Shown here: positions 55,625 to 64,000 of the stretch, one piece after another
How the letters are laid out: every line of letters begins with the position of its first letter
Position numbering within the stretch: position 1 is the stretch's first letter
Origin: Pegoplata infirma
Taxonomy: Eukaryota > Arthropoda > Insecta > Diptera > Anthomyiidae
NCBI GenBank assembly: GCA_963921195.1
Contig: OY992540.1
Coordinates: forward strand, 73,831,337-73,895,336
Length of the DNA stretch: 64,000 nucleotides
Reading direction: 5' to 3'
Notes under the pieces: model-generated
The model's database searches: none
Seen by the model: only the letters and a program-made list of their open reading frames with translations
What the model was told of the DNA's origin: nothing
Made by a program: the position numbers and the translations under genes

Positions 55625-56452
55625 TAGGGTGGCACGCCAAATGACATTTGTGGATTGCCGTACAAATAAAGATTTTCATTGTGCAACACAATTTTTCTAT
55701 TTTGGCACATGATCCTGAAATTTTTTATTATAATAGTCCTTACTAATTTTAATGTGATAGCAAAATTTTTTTTTGAGATTTGATGCATTAAATCCCCAGT
55801 TACCTTTCCTTTTCCAAAATTTCCAAAAATAATATTTTTTGCAATTTTTGCTGTCACGCCCACAATAAAGGCGGTGTTAAAAATTCCCCCATCGCGAAAA
55901 CTACTTATATGACAGTCGATTTTCGTGCCAAAAATGGGAAAAATTTAGATGGGACTGCCTGACGTAATATTTACGAAAAAAATTTACGAAAATTTTATTT
56001 TTTTTTTTTTAATTTGAAATTTTAAAATAGTGTAATTCAGACTAAAACTAGATATTGCATTGTTTTTTTTTTTTTTTTATAAAAACTAGAAACCTATCAA
56101 GTTTTCAAATGAAATTAGTTTTACATAAATCAGGACTGTGATCACGTAAAACGATAGATAACTATCGTCGATTTTTGGAGCCTTGTTGCTCCTTAACTAA
56201 TCAAGATATTTCCAATTTTTTGAATGTTTCTGGATTAGACAACATTTTTCAATAATTTAATAAAGAAAAACTTTAAAATTTCCCTTCAAAACGATATGTA
56301 TTTTGATGTCGTTTTTGCATCGTCTATCGTTTTCGTTTTACGTGATTAGCCCCCTGAATGAATGCAGTTTAGTTTAAAATTAGACCATAACAAAACACAA
56401 TTTGGCCGCCAATCGACGAAATTCAATGAAACACATTTTTCGTGCCACCCAA
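55625..56452. mobile_element. hAT-like element with 8-bp duplication
   Basis: 828 bp between exact 8-bp repeats ATGTCTAT (55617-55624 and 56453-56460). Termini are TAGGGTGGCACG and the inverse of TTGGGTGGCACG. A smaller inverted-repeat element is nested at 56138-56353. No transposase. The small frames crossing its right end (56380-56757) are artefacts of this junction. Confidence 0.82.
56138..56353. repeat. Nested inverted repeat, ATCACGTAAAACGATAG type
   Basis: GATCACGTAAAACGATAGAT on the left faces CTATCGTTTTCGTTTTACGT and GATTAGCC on the right. About 215 bp; GATAACTATCGTCGA and CATCGTCTATCG add further pairing. Confidence 0.65.
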
Positions 56453-56956
56453 ATGTCTATGTATGTATTTTGGATGTACATCCCAGAATATGTTGGTTTG
56501 CAATTTAATACATACACAACAGCATCAATATTTAGTGTTGGACATGATGGCAAATTTTGTGGCACAAACAATGTGGCAAAATTTAGAGGTGTTTTACAAC
56601 ATGCAATTTTAAAACAGAAAAAAAACATACGAAAAACAGGAAATAAAAAAAGACGAAAATTACAAAATACTATCAGAAGTCCAGAAAAAAAATGGTGATG
56701 AATTTTTACCATGTTAGTTTTGGATTTTATTTTTGAATGGTGTTGAATCTTTAACAACTACAACTACACAATTTACAATTTACTGTTATTGTTTACACTA
56801 TAAATTACATTTACTTGTGCATAAATTGTATAAGATTCTAGTGGATATATAACACTAAAAGGAATATCCTTTCGCAGCATACTCCGCAAATGCCGATGAC
56901 AATATTCGTTTGTCGCACCTGAATGTAGGGAAAACCGAATTTAAGGTTTCGGTATT
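56453..56956. other. Gene-free stretch
   Basis: Contains the end of opposite-strand frames of 98 and 125 codons (56380-56757). Neither has recognisable domains, and both run out of the hAT-like element. Not supported. Confidence 0.45.
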
Positions 56957-57121
56957 TTTTATACCCTCCACTTAGTGATAGAGGGTATATATAAGTTTGT
57001 CATTCTGTTTGTAACTCATCGAAATATCGATCTGGGACCCCATAAAGTATATATATTCATGATGCCCGATCGATTTTAAGACATTCTAGCGATGTCCGTC
57101 TGTCCGTCTGTCCGTCTGTCC

Positions 57122-57155
<34 letters not shown>

Positions 57156-57507
57156 GGAAAATGCTGTCGCGGACAAAATATTGCACAGAGATGACTCAAA
57201 CTTAACATTTTTATTGGAAGTACTCCCGAGAAGTTTGGTATTGCATTTGAGCGATATCGGTTCAGCGGTTCAAAAGTTATGAACGAAAATGTAAGCACAC
57301 CTCAAAAATTTCAGTACATTCAACATAACCTAAAAATACAAAATGCTTTAATTCGGCTTCTGGTTGGCATATATGAACATAAATGAACACCAAATGGTAT
57401 TTAAACAAGAACGAACATATTTTTTGACAAAAAAAGAAAAAAATCGCGGATTTTTTTTACCAAAATTTTTTTTCGCGGAAATTTTTTTTTTCAAAAATTT
57501 TTTTTTT

Positions 57508-57645
57508 TAGTTTATTAATTTGGTTCGGCATGAGGTCATAAATTTTTAAAAAATTATTAAATAAAAAATATCAGCATATTTAATTTTTAATTTTCCTTTA
57601 TTTCCCAATATTTCAACCAACTTTGTTGGCCATTTTCAAGGGTTC
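57508..57645 (-). repeat. Inverted fragment of the Penelope-like 3' end
   Basis: 138 bp, the exact inverse of 58527-58666 (and of 61403-61542) except for two fewer T in one T run. An inverted fragment upstream of the left pseudo-LTR is a recognised feature of Penelope-like insertions. It is separated from the left direct repeat by only four or five bases. Confidence 0.92.
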
Positions 57646-57649
57646 AACA

Positions 57650-58699
57650 AACAAATTTCATCAGCAGGGTTTTAGATATAAGTGACAACCAGTTTCACAG
57701 AGACAATTTAGACAAAATTAGAAACATTTTAACAATGAATGACTTTCCTAAAAATACCATTAGGGATTTAATAAAACACGTGAGAAATAAAGAACCGACA
57801 ACTTATAATGTAGAACCGGAAGAAAAAATCTTTAAATCAGTCAGTTATATACCTAATTTCTCAGAAAGGATGAAAAACTCCAACATCTATAATAAAGACA
57901 AATGCCAGTTAGCTTTCAAATGTAATAATACTGTCAGCCAATTGTTCAGTAAGACAAAATCAAAATTAAAAACGGAAGAAAAGCCAAATGTAGTTTATAA
58001 AATTAACTGTAAGGGTGACGATACTAACATATGCCAAAAGGCATATGTTGGCACAACTAAAACAAAACTTAAAACTAGACTTTCATCACATAAATCTGAC
58101 CTCAAAGCAACTGACAAACCTTTGGAGCAAAAAACAGCACTAGCAGCCCACTGTGCAGTCACTGGACATCGGCCAAACTTTGACAATGTGAAAATATTAG
58201 TAGAGGAGAATAATTATGCTAGGAGGTTTACATTGGAGATGCTACACATACTTGATTTAGACACTGAAGAGAGACTAAACTACAAACTAGACACAGAAAA
58301 CATCTCAGCTCACACATACAAACACACTATACACAAAAACAGAAAAAGACCAAAATAAAATATAAAATGCATCAGTTGACTAAAGCTTACAGCTGAACAA
58401 CAGCTCGGACAAGTGATTTTTGTTATTTATTTCTTAATTTTTTAAATGTAATTATAATTTTTTCGTGTTTTTTAAATGTTTTGTGTAATTTTTGTAATTA
58501 TTTGTGTATTATTTTTGTTTTTTATAGAACCCTTGAAAATGGCCAACAAAGTTGGTTGAAATATTGGGAAATAAAGGAAAATTAAAAATTAAATATGCTG
58601 ATATTTTTTATTTAATAATTTTTTAAAAATTTATGACCTCATGCCGAACCAAATTAATAAACTACAATAAAAAAGGTCAACTATTCACAAATTTAAACA
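57650..58699 (+). repeat. Left pseudo-LTR: truncated tandem copy of the Penelope-like element
   Basis: 1,050 bp, matching 60526-61575 at a constant offset of 2,876 bases, with no difference found by eye and identical translated parts. It contains the last third of the coding region and the whole 3' untranslated region. Such head-to-tail partial copies are known as pseudo-LTRs in Penelope-like elements and may supply the promoter for the downstream unit. Confidence 0.95.
57651..58358 (+). pseudogene. 5'-truncated Penelope-like coding fragment
   Basis: The frame equals residues about 598-832 of the full protein at 58736-61234. From the first ATG (57735) it would give 207 residues containing the GIY-YIG domain but no reverse transcriptase. 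It is open because it is a recent 5'-truncated copy, not because it is an independent gene. A free-standing endonuclease-only product is conceivable but not indicated. Confidence 0.9.
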
Positions 58700-58735
58700 T
58701 ACTAAACGGGAGGCACTCCGCAACATAGAGTCATC

Positions 58736-61234
58736 ATGACAATATACACAACGATTAAACAAAAATACAACAATGATACAAGAAACATCATCAAAAATTA
58801 TTCAAAACATAACAAACAATTAGCTCGTTTGAAATCATCAACAACTTTCCTTATAAAATGTAAACAAGTAGGTACTATACCAAATTTTATAAAAAACTCC
58901 ACTAAAAACATAAACCAGATATTTGAAATAAACAACAAAATCCCTCCAAATATTGAAAAAAGATTACAAAAATACATATACAATTTTCATGTACAAATAT
59001 TAAAATTATTAATACAACAAAAACATACACGCGTTAATAAAAACGGAGAGGAATTAAAGAAATCAAAAGAAATTATTGAAACATTACTAAATGAACATGA
59101 CAGGGAATTACTTATGAACAGCGAACAAATTATTTACAAAAGTCTAATGACAAAGAACAACAATAAACATATAAAGAAATTACAAGCATTAAAGGAAAAA
59201 CAAAGTAAAGAGATGAACATCAGAAATAATAACGAGTGGTTTGTGAATAAAACCAACAAAAACTTTCCAACGAACTCACAGTGGCTTTTATCGCTGGGTC
59301 CCAAATATGCTCTTCCAAACACTAAAACTACATTCCCACTATTCAAATGCATAGCGGAGGGGGAGGACTGTATACAAACGTATGAAAACAAAGAGCTACA
59401 AGAAGCATCGAGAACAAAACTAATAACACTAATAGACGATCACTTAAACAAAACAAAATTAAACCAAAGAGAGAAAATAATACTGGACACAGTGGTACAA
59501 ACAAGAAAATTTTTGAAAGAAAACAATGACATATTAATACTAAGTGCCGATAAAGGAAATAAGACTGTGGCAATGAACAAAAGTGAATACGAATTAAAGA
59601 TGAAGGATATATTGAAAGATTTTTGTACTTATAGAAGAATAAAGATAGACCCGACCTCAAGGCTACAGACCAAAAACAATACATTGATAGATAAATTATT
59701 TAACCTTAACTTAATAAACCAATGGGAGAAAAATAAAATGATAAATAGAATAGCCACATCACCACGTATTTATGGACTTCCTAAAATCCACAAGGCTGGA
59801 ATGCCTTTACGACCAATCTGTTCTTCTATAAACTCGCCATCATATGGACTCTGTAAATATGTTATAAACATACTGAAAAATTTGACCAAGGACTCTCAAT
59901 ACAATGTTAAAGACGCCAAGGAATTCAAAACCAAAATTAATAATACACGCATAGAAAACGATGAGGTACTTATTTCATTTGACGTAATTTCTTTGTTTCC
60001 CAGCATACCAGTAAATTTAGCCCTAAAGACGATTGAAAGAAAATGGAGTATATTGGAAAAATACACAACAATACCTAAGGATTTATTCATTGAAATACTA
60101 AGTTTTTGTATTAAGGACACGAGATACTTTAAATTTGAAGAAAAATTTTACGAACAGCTTAAAGGAATGCCTATGGGGTCCCCTGCATCACCAGTGATTG
60201 CAGACATCGTTATGGAGGAGTTATTGGACACGACAATGGAACAAATGGAAGCAAAACCCAGATTTTTCACCAAATATGTCGATGACCTATTTGGAATATT
60301 AAAACAAGACAAAGTTGAAGAAACACTCAAAATCTTAAATTCATTCAACCGACAAATTCAATTTACGATGGAGAAAGAATGTGATAATAAACTGCCGTAC
60401 TTAGACTCAATAATACTTAGACAAGGAAATCTGCTAAAACTTGATTGGTATCAAAAATCATCTTCGTCTGGAAGATTGATAAATTTCTACTCCAAACATC
60501 CTAAACGAATGATTATCAATACAGCAACAAATTTCATCAGCAGGGTTTTAGATATAAGTGACAACCAGTTTCACAGAGACAATTTAGACAAAATTAGAAA
60601 CATTTTAACAATGAATGACTTTCCTAAAAATACCATTAGGGATTTAATAAAACACGTGAGAAATAAAGAACCGACAACTTATAATGTAGAACCGGAAGAA
60701 AAAATCTTTAAATCAGTCAGTTATATACCTAATTTCTCAGAAAGGATGAAAAACTCCAACATCTATAATAAAGACAAATGCCAGTTAGCTTTCAAATGTA
60801 ATAATACTGTCAGCCAATTGTTCAGTAAGACAAAATCAAAATTAAAAACGGAAGAAAAGCCAAATGTAGTTTATAAAATTAACTGTAAGGGTGACGATAC
60901 TAACATATGCCAAAAGGCATATGTTGGCACAACTAAAACAAAACTTAAAACTAGACTTTCATCACATAAATCTGACCTCAAAGCAACTGACAAACCTTTG
61001 GAGCAAAAAACAGCACTAGCAGCCCACTGTGCAGTCACTGGACATCGGCCAAACTTTGACAATGTGAAAATATTAGTAGAGGAGAATAATTATGCTAGGA
61101 GGTTTACATTGGAGATGCTACACATACTTGATTTAGACACTGAAGAGAGACTAAACTACAAACTAGACACAGAAAACATCTCAGCTCACACATACAAACA
61201 CACTATACACAAAAACAGAAAAAGACCAAAATAA
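58736..61234 (+). CDS. Penelope-like RT / GIY-YIG endonuclease polyprotein
   Basis: An intact 832-codon frame. The reverse transcriptase copies element RNA at a nick made by the C-terminal endonuclease. Visible motifs: ADKGN (D272), RIYGLPKIHK (344-353) with PLRPICSS, motif A SFDVISLFPSIP (Asp416), GMPMGSPASPVIADI (477 on), catalytic YVDD (Asp516, Asp517), LPYLDS (553 on). The C-terminal GIY-YIG domain has VVYKINC (Tyr713), AYVG (Tyr729-Gly731), the T-R-L-S-S-H segment with Arg740 and His744, and a likely metal-binding Glu793 in FTLEMLHI. Length and order match Penelope/Poseidon-type elements. The ATG at 58736 lies 37 bases after the left pseudo-LTR ends, and no upstream in-frame start is needed. 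The N-terminal 250 residues are Lys/Asn-rich and probably bind nucleic acid (inference). No stops or frameshifts, so it may be active. Confidence 0.96.
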   Translation: MTIYTTIKQKYNNDTRNIIKNYSKHNKQLARLKSSTTFLIKCKQVGTIPNFIKNSTKNINQIFEINNKIPPNIEKRLQKYIYNFHVQILKLLIQQKHTRVNKNGEELKKSKEIIETLLNEHDRELLMNSEQIIYKSLMTKNNNKHIKKLQALKEKQSKEMNIRNNNEWFVNKTNKNFPTNSQWLLSLGPKYALPNTKTTFPLFKCIAEGEDCIQTYENKELQEASRTKLITLIDDHLNKTKLNQREKIILDTVVQTRKFLKENNDILILSADKGNKTVAMNKSEYELKMKDILKDFCTYRRIKIDPTSRLQTKNNTLIDKLFNLNLINQWEKNKMINRIATSPRIYGLPKIHKAGMPLRPICSSINSPSYGLCKYVINILKNLTKDSQYNVKDAKEFKTKINNTRIENDEVLISFDVISLFPSIPVNLALKTIERKWSILEKYTTIPKDLFIEILSFCIKDTRYFKFEEKFYEQLKGMPMGSPASPVIADIVMEELLDTTMEQMEAKPRFFTKYVDDLFGILKQDKVEETLKILNSFNRQIQFTMEKECDNKLPYLDSIILRQGNLLKLDWYQKSSSSGRLINFYSKHPKRMIINTATNFISRVLDISDNQFHRDNLDKIRNILTMNDFPKNTIRDLIKHVRNKEPTTYNVEPEEKIFKSVSYIPNFSERMKNSNIYNKDKCQLAFKCNNTVSQLFSKTKSKLKTEEKPNVVYKINCKGDDTNICQKAYVGTTKTKLKTRLSSHKSDLKATDKPLEQKTALAAHCAVTGHRPNFDNVKILVEENNYARRFTLEMLHILDLDTEERLNYKLDTENISAHTYKHTIHKNRKRPK

Positions 61235-61575
61235 AATATAAAATGCATCAGTTGACTAAAGCTTACAGCTGAACAACAGCTCGGACAAGTGATTTTTGTT
61301 ATTTATTTCTTAATTTTTTAAATGTAATTATAATTTTTTCGTGTTTTTTAAATGTTTTGTGTAATTTTTGTAATTATTTGTGTATTATTTTTGTTTTTTA
61401 TAGAACCCTTGAAAATGGCCAACAAAGTTGGTTGAAATATTGGGAAATAAAGGAAAATTAAAAATTAAATATGCTGATATTTTTTATTTAATAATTTTTT
61501 AAAAATTTATGACCTCATGCCGAACCAAATTAATAAACTACAATAAAAAAGGTCAACTATTCACAAATTTAAACA
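60526..61575 (+). repeat. Right pseudo-LTR of the Penelope-like element
   Basis: Second copy of the 1,050-bp direct repeat: coding end to 61234, then a 341-bp 3' untranslated region (61235-61575) with GAACCCTTGAAAATGGCC. The element ends where the sequence passes into a T run and CAAAAG. That run resembles the left flank (T run and CAAAAA at 57481-57497), a possible target duplication blurred by homopolymers. Confidence 0.94.
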
Positions 61576-61739
61576 ATTTTTTTTTTTTTCAAAAGTAATT
61601 TCCATTTAAATAAAGTTTTTTGCAATAATCTTTTTGAAATTGTGGAGGGTATCACTACATTCGGCAAGGCCGAATTTAACTTTTTTACTTGTTTACAACT
61701 GAAATTGGTTAAAAATCTAAATTTTCGTTATTTTATTAT

Positions 61740-61985
61740 ATTTTTTTTACCAAATTTTATAAAACTGTAAAAAAATGGAGTTTTTCAAAGGTTGATTTAC
61801 TCCTTTAAGGAGAAACTTCCCCCTCTAATCAGACTTTTCCCCCGAACTTAACAAACCTATGACCATAAGACATATTCGTAGAATTTAGGGGTCTAGCTCA
61901 TTTATTTTGGACGTGTCTTTAACAGACAGATAGATGGACGGACGGCCTAAAATAAAAGTGCTAGGCTTCTGAGCTTTGGCAAGAA
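61740..61985 (-). mobile_element. Mini-me-like relic
   Basis: AAAGGTTGATTTACTCCTTT, CTTCCCCCTCTAATC, GAACTTAACAAACCTATGAC, GGGTCTAGCTCATTTATTTT and GATGGACGGACGG follow the interior order of the reverse mini-me-like copies at 15470-15630. Both ends are lost. Confidence 0.6.
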
Positions 61986-62065
61986 TTTGTGTTATAACAC
62001 CGTCCGACAAAAATTAAAAAAGTCATTGAACACGAACTTGATAATATACGTTTGAAACTAGAGAC

Positions 62066-62201
62066 GAAGTGCCAGTTTACTGAAGACGAACGATACACAC
62101 AACCGAAAATTTTGCATGTGTTTTGTTATTGTAACAACAACAAAATACATGTAAAATTCTCGTTCGTGTGTATCATTCGCCTTCTGTAAGCTGGCACTAA
62201 A
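62066..62201. mobile_element. 136-bp hairpin MITE
   Basis: AGTGCCAGTTTACTGAAGAC with GAACGATACACAC on the left faces GTGTGTATCATTCGCCTTCT with GTAAGCTGGCACT on the right. Nearly the whole length is stem, with a GTAACAACAA-type loop. Confidence 0.8.
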
Positions 62202-62209
62202 TGTAGTAA

Positions 62210-62335
62210 AGCTGCATTTACAGTTTTTCGTTTCGTGATCCTGTTTACTTTTAAAAGGACTTCAAAGTTTTAGAGGATTAAATTTTACAAAATATTTTTT
62301 TTAATATTTGTACTTCTCCTAGGATGCCACTAGCG
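62210..62335 (+). repeat. Related end of the 53.75 kb inverted-repeat element
   Basis: GCTGCATTTACAGTTTTTCG, GTGATCCTGTTTACTTTTAA, then GTTTTAGAGGATTAAATTTT. It matches both the left arm at 53750-53830 and the inverse of 54105-54185. Confidence 0.6.
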
Positions 62336-62343
62336 ATAGCAAA

Positions 62344-63022
62344 TAGGGCTGTCAAACAGGATCGGTTTTTTTAAATCCCGGGATTCGGGACTTGAAAATC
62401 GAAATCCCAGGATTTTCGGGATCAAGGAATTTTTCGGGATCCCGGGATTTTTTGGGATTCCGGGATTTTTCAGGATTAAGTTTTTTTGATTATAAAAGTA
62501 AAAAAAAGTAGACTCTTTATGTTTCAATTTTATTTAGCATATTAAGGGGGCTACTGTGGGTTAGTTGGTAGCGTGCTAGCCTAGTCATATTCTGATTGTT
62601 ATTTAAAGCCAATTAAAAAATTAATTATACGCCACAAATGCAGTTTTCAAGTAACTATTGTTATTAAATATTGAGCAATGAACTAAAAAAAGGTTTGTTA
62701 TGGAAAATGACAACTTTTATTCCCACTTTATTTTATCCCATTCCGATTTTGGTTGTTTTACTGTATCATTTTAAAACTAATTTATAGAAAATTTAAACTA
62801 ATAAAAACATTTAAAGGAGAAAAGTAGTAATATAATGCATTAGACTTGCATTTTTTTGTATCAAAAAGTTTTTGTTCCAATTTTGAACGTCGGTAAATGT
62901 AACAATAATTGAAAAAAGTTTTATTTTTAAAAATAAATTCTCATACATTTTTAATATTTCAAAAATCCCGGGATTTGAGCTAAAAAATCCCGGTATTCGG
63001 GATTTTGGAATTGGCAGCCCTA
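62344..63022. mobile_element. hAT-like element rich in AATCCCGGGATT
   Basis: Termini TAGGGCTGTCAAA and the inverse ending TTGGCAGCCCTA. Both subterminal regions repeat AATCCCGGGATTTT-type palindromes (62377-62470 and 62963-63006), probably transposase-binding sites. The flanking 8-mers do not match, so the target duplication is lost or the border is wrong. No transposase. A tRNA-like patch lies inside. Confidence 0.65.
62549..62600 (+). other. tRNA-like A-box patch
   Basis: CTACTGTGGGTTAGTTGGTA and GCGTGCTAGCCTAGTCAT look like a D-arm with an A box. No B box follows. Similar GGTAG(C/T)GTGCTAG words occur on the reverse strand near 53500. Relic only. Confidence 0.3.
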
Positions 63023-64000
63023 CTATCTATACAAACTTTGTAAATTTATTGCTCAAAATTACGAAAAAACACCTCTCTGAAATTTTAATAGCAATAAAAG
63101 TACATTCTACAAAATTTTGTTTTTGAAAATACAGGGTGTCCTTTTCTGAAAATAACGACATTCAAATATAATTTTTAAAAATTTTTTGTTGAAATTTTTT
63201 AAACATTTTTTTTTATAAATTTTAAATCTTTATAATTTTATTAACAATAATGTTTTTATAAGTTTTTTCGTACGACTTACGGTTTCCGAGCACAAAAATG
63301 TGCAAGAACTCTCTAAAAGTCAATATTGTCAGAAAAGCGCTTTTTTAAACGCCCATTTCTTCCAAAATATTGATCCCAAAAAAAAAAATTCTGGGCACTC
63401 TAATAGTCATACTGAGAAAATCTTCGGTCCTAGCTTTGAATCTAAAAAAAAGGTGGCATTTCGGAAATTTTAAAAATGCTCGTATCTCGGTTAATATTGC
63501 CGACGCAACAAGAAGTCTAAGTAAAAGCTCTGTTGGACCTCTACACTCAAAAAAAAAACTGTAATGTTAGCAAAGAAAAGTTTGTAAACCTACAAAAAAA
63601 TTTGCTGATTTGAACCCACATTTTATTTGGTAAAGTTTGCAAAAATGTTTTGCCAAAAATTAGTTAACTGATTTTTTTTTATTTCAACTTAGTTCATACA
63701 CATTTGAGGACCCCATTGGGTTCGGATCCGATAGCTCCGGACCCCAATGGGCCTAGACCTAGTTGGGTTCCTTAGAAATCGTCATAGTTTTTAATTCAAA
63801 ATTTGTGTCCGTTTCGCTCTACCTTGCCTAGTTTTTGAGATACGTGATTTAGGGGACCACTGGGGTTGTGAGAATTAAAAAACTCGAAAACTTAAAAAAA
63901 ATTACTCGGAGTGCTTGTTCCACGTGTTGAGAGCTACATAAATGCTTTTGGACTTTTTGTTGTGTTGGCAATATTTACCGAGAAATGAGCATTTTAAAAT
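63023..64000. other. Gene-free right end
   Basis: AT-rich. ACACTCAAAAAAAAAACTGT at 63542 resembles the start of the CTCAAAAAAA-type MITEs, with GAAAAGTTTGTAA following, but no right end is seen. The 64-codon frame at 63370-63564 has no motif. Confidence 0.5.

Larger units (their letters stand above)
56957..61697 (+). mobile_element. Mini-me-like element split by the Penelope-like insertion
   Basis: The left part (56957-57505) opens TTATACCCTCCACTTAGTGA, with CCCCATAAAGTATATATATT, GATCGATTTTAAGACATTCT and a (GTCT/GTCC)n tract (57096-57154). The right part (61577-61697) closes GTGGAGGGTATCACTACATT, TTCGGCAAGGCCGAA and TTTTTTACTTGTTT. Together they make one element of about 650 bp. Short reverse frames over the GTCT tract (D-R-Q-T repeats) are not genes. 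Confidence 0.72.

Noticed and set aside
56380..56757. Opposite-strand frames of 125 and 98 codons
   Set aside because: They overlap each other, cross a transposon border with an exact 8-bp duplication and show no domain.
57086..57298. Reverse frame with TDRQTDRQ repeats
   Set aside because: Translation of the GTCT/GTCC microsatellite of a mini-me-like element.
57655..57670. Hammerhead ribozyme core on the reverse strand (CTGATGA followed by GAAA), since pseudo-LTRs of Penelope-like elements can carry hammerheads
   Set aside because: The segment between the two boxes cannot form stem II, the second copy at 60534 lacks a nearby GAAA, and the site is coding. No forward-strand CTGANGA box was found in the repeat.
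57735..58358. 207-codon frame as an independent GIY-YIG gene
   Set aside because: Identical to the C-terminus of the full protein and part of the truncated tandem copy.
59343..59684. 113-codon reverse-strand frame
   Set aside because: Antisense to the Penelope-like RT frame; L/F/S-rich shadow with no motif.

Overview
The window is eukaryotic, AT-rich repetitive DNA that reads as a higher dipteran (muscoid or other fly) genome. The arguments are: abundant mini-me/DINE-like repeats with a (TA)n tract, a conserved core and a GTCY/GACG tetramer run; a Helentron-type element; an insect DUF4780-type protein relic; and a Penelope-like retroelement. I find no host gene. Only one long intact reading frame is convincing (58736-61234). 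Most other ORFs of 60-140 codons lie in homopolymer-rich repeats or are shadows. The species cannot be named from sequence alone.

Layout. 0.4-1.3 kb: a foldback element with a 9-bp target duplication and an adjoining MITE. 3.1-6.6 kb: a foldback, a composite repeat built on a poly-T/CATCAA array, and three mini-me-like elements. 6.6-8.35 kb: a two-stop relic of a DUF4780-type gene. 8.9-9.5 kb: a degenerate array of a 35-bp palindromic satellite. 10.4-13.55 kb: a Helentron-like element holding a 146-bp tandem repeat and a 16-bp minisatellite. 14.1-17.9 kb: foldbacks and mini-me elements nested in each other. 18.0-23.7 kb: a composite element with terminal inverted repeats between satellite arrays, carrying a foldback, a MITE and a hAT-like element. 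24.9-26.4 kb: a LINE RNase H relic split by a hAT-type MITE. 26.9-36.9 kb: MITEs, hairpins and a deep nest of foldbacks. 37.7-39.8 kb: an inverted copy of the composite repeat. 41.1-42.3 kb: the homogeneous 35-bp satellite array. 43.8-45.1, 47.2-48.6, 55.6-56.5 and 62.3-63.0 kb: hAT-like elements. 51.9-52.7 kb: tandem units from a foldback core. 57.5-61.6 kb: a Penelope-like element with a tandem truncated copy and an inverted end fragment, inserted in a mini-me-like repeat.

The Penelope-like element is the only candidate for present activity: its two 1,050-bp repeats look identical and its RT/GIY-YIG frame is open. Everything else looks non-autonomous or decayed. The most unusual theme is the number of long inverted repeats (about a dozen, arms up to about 500 bp). 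Two families stand out: one with 9-bp duplications and a shared GC-rich module, and one with TGGGGCA termini at TA-rich targets. Family names below rest on termini, target duplications and protein motifs read by eye. No alignment or database search was run, and element borders without a target duplication are approximate.
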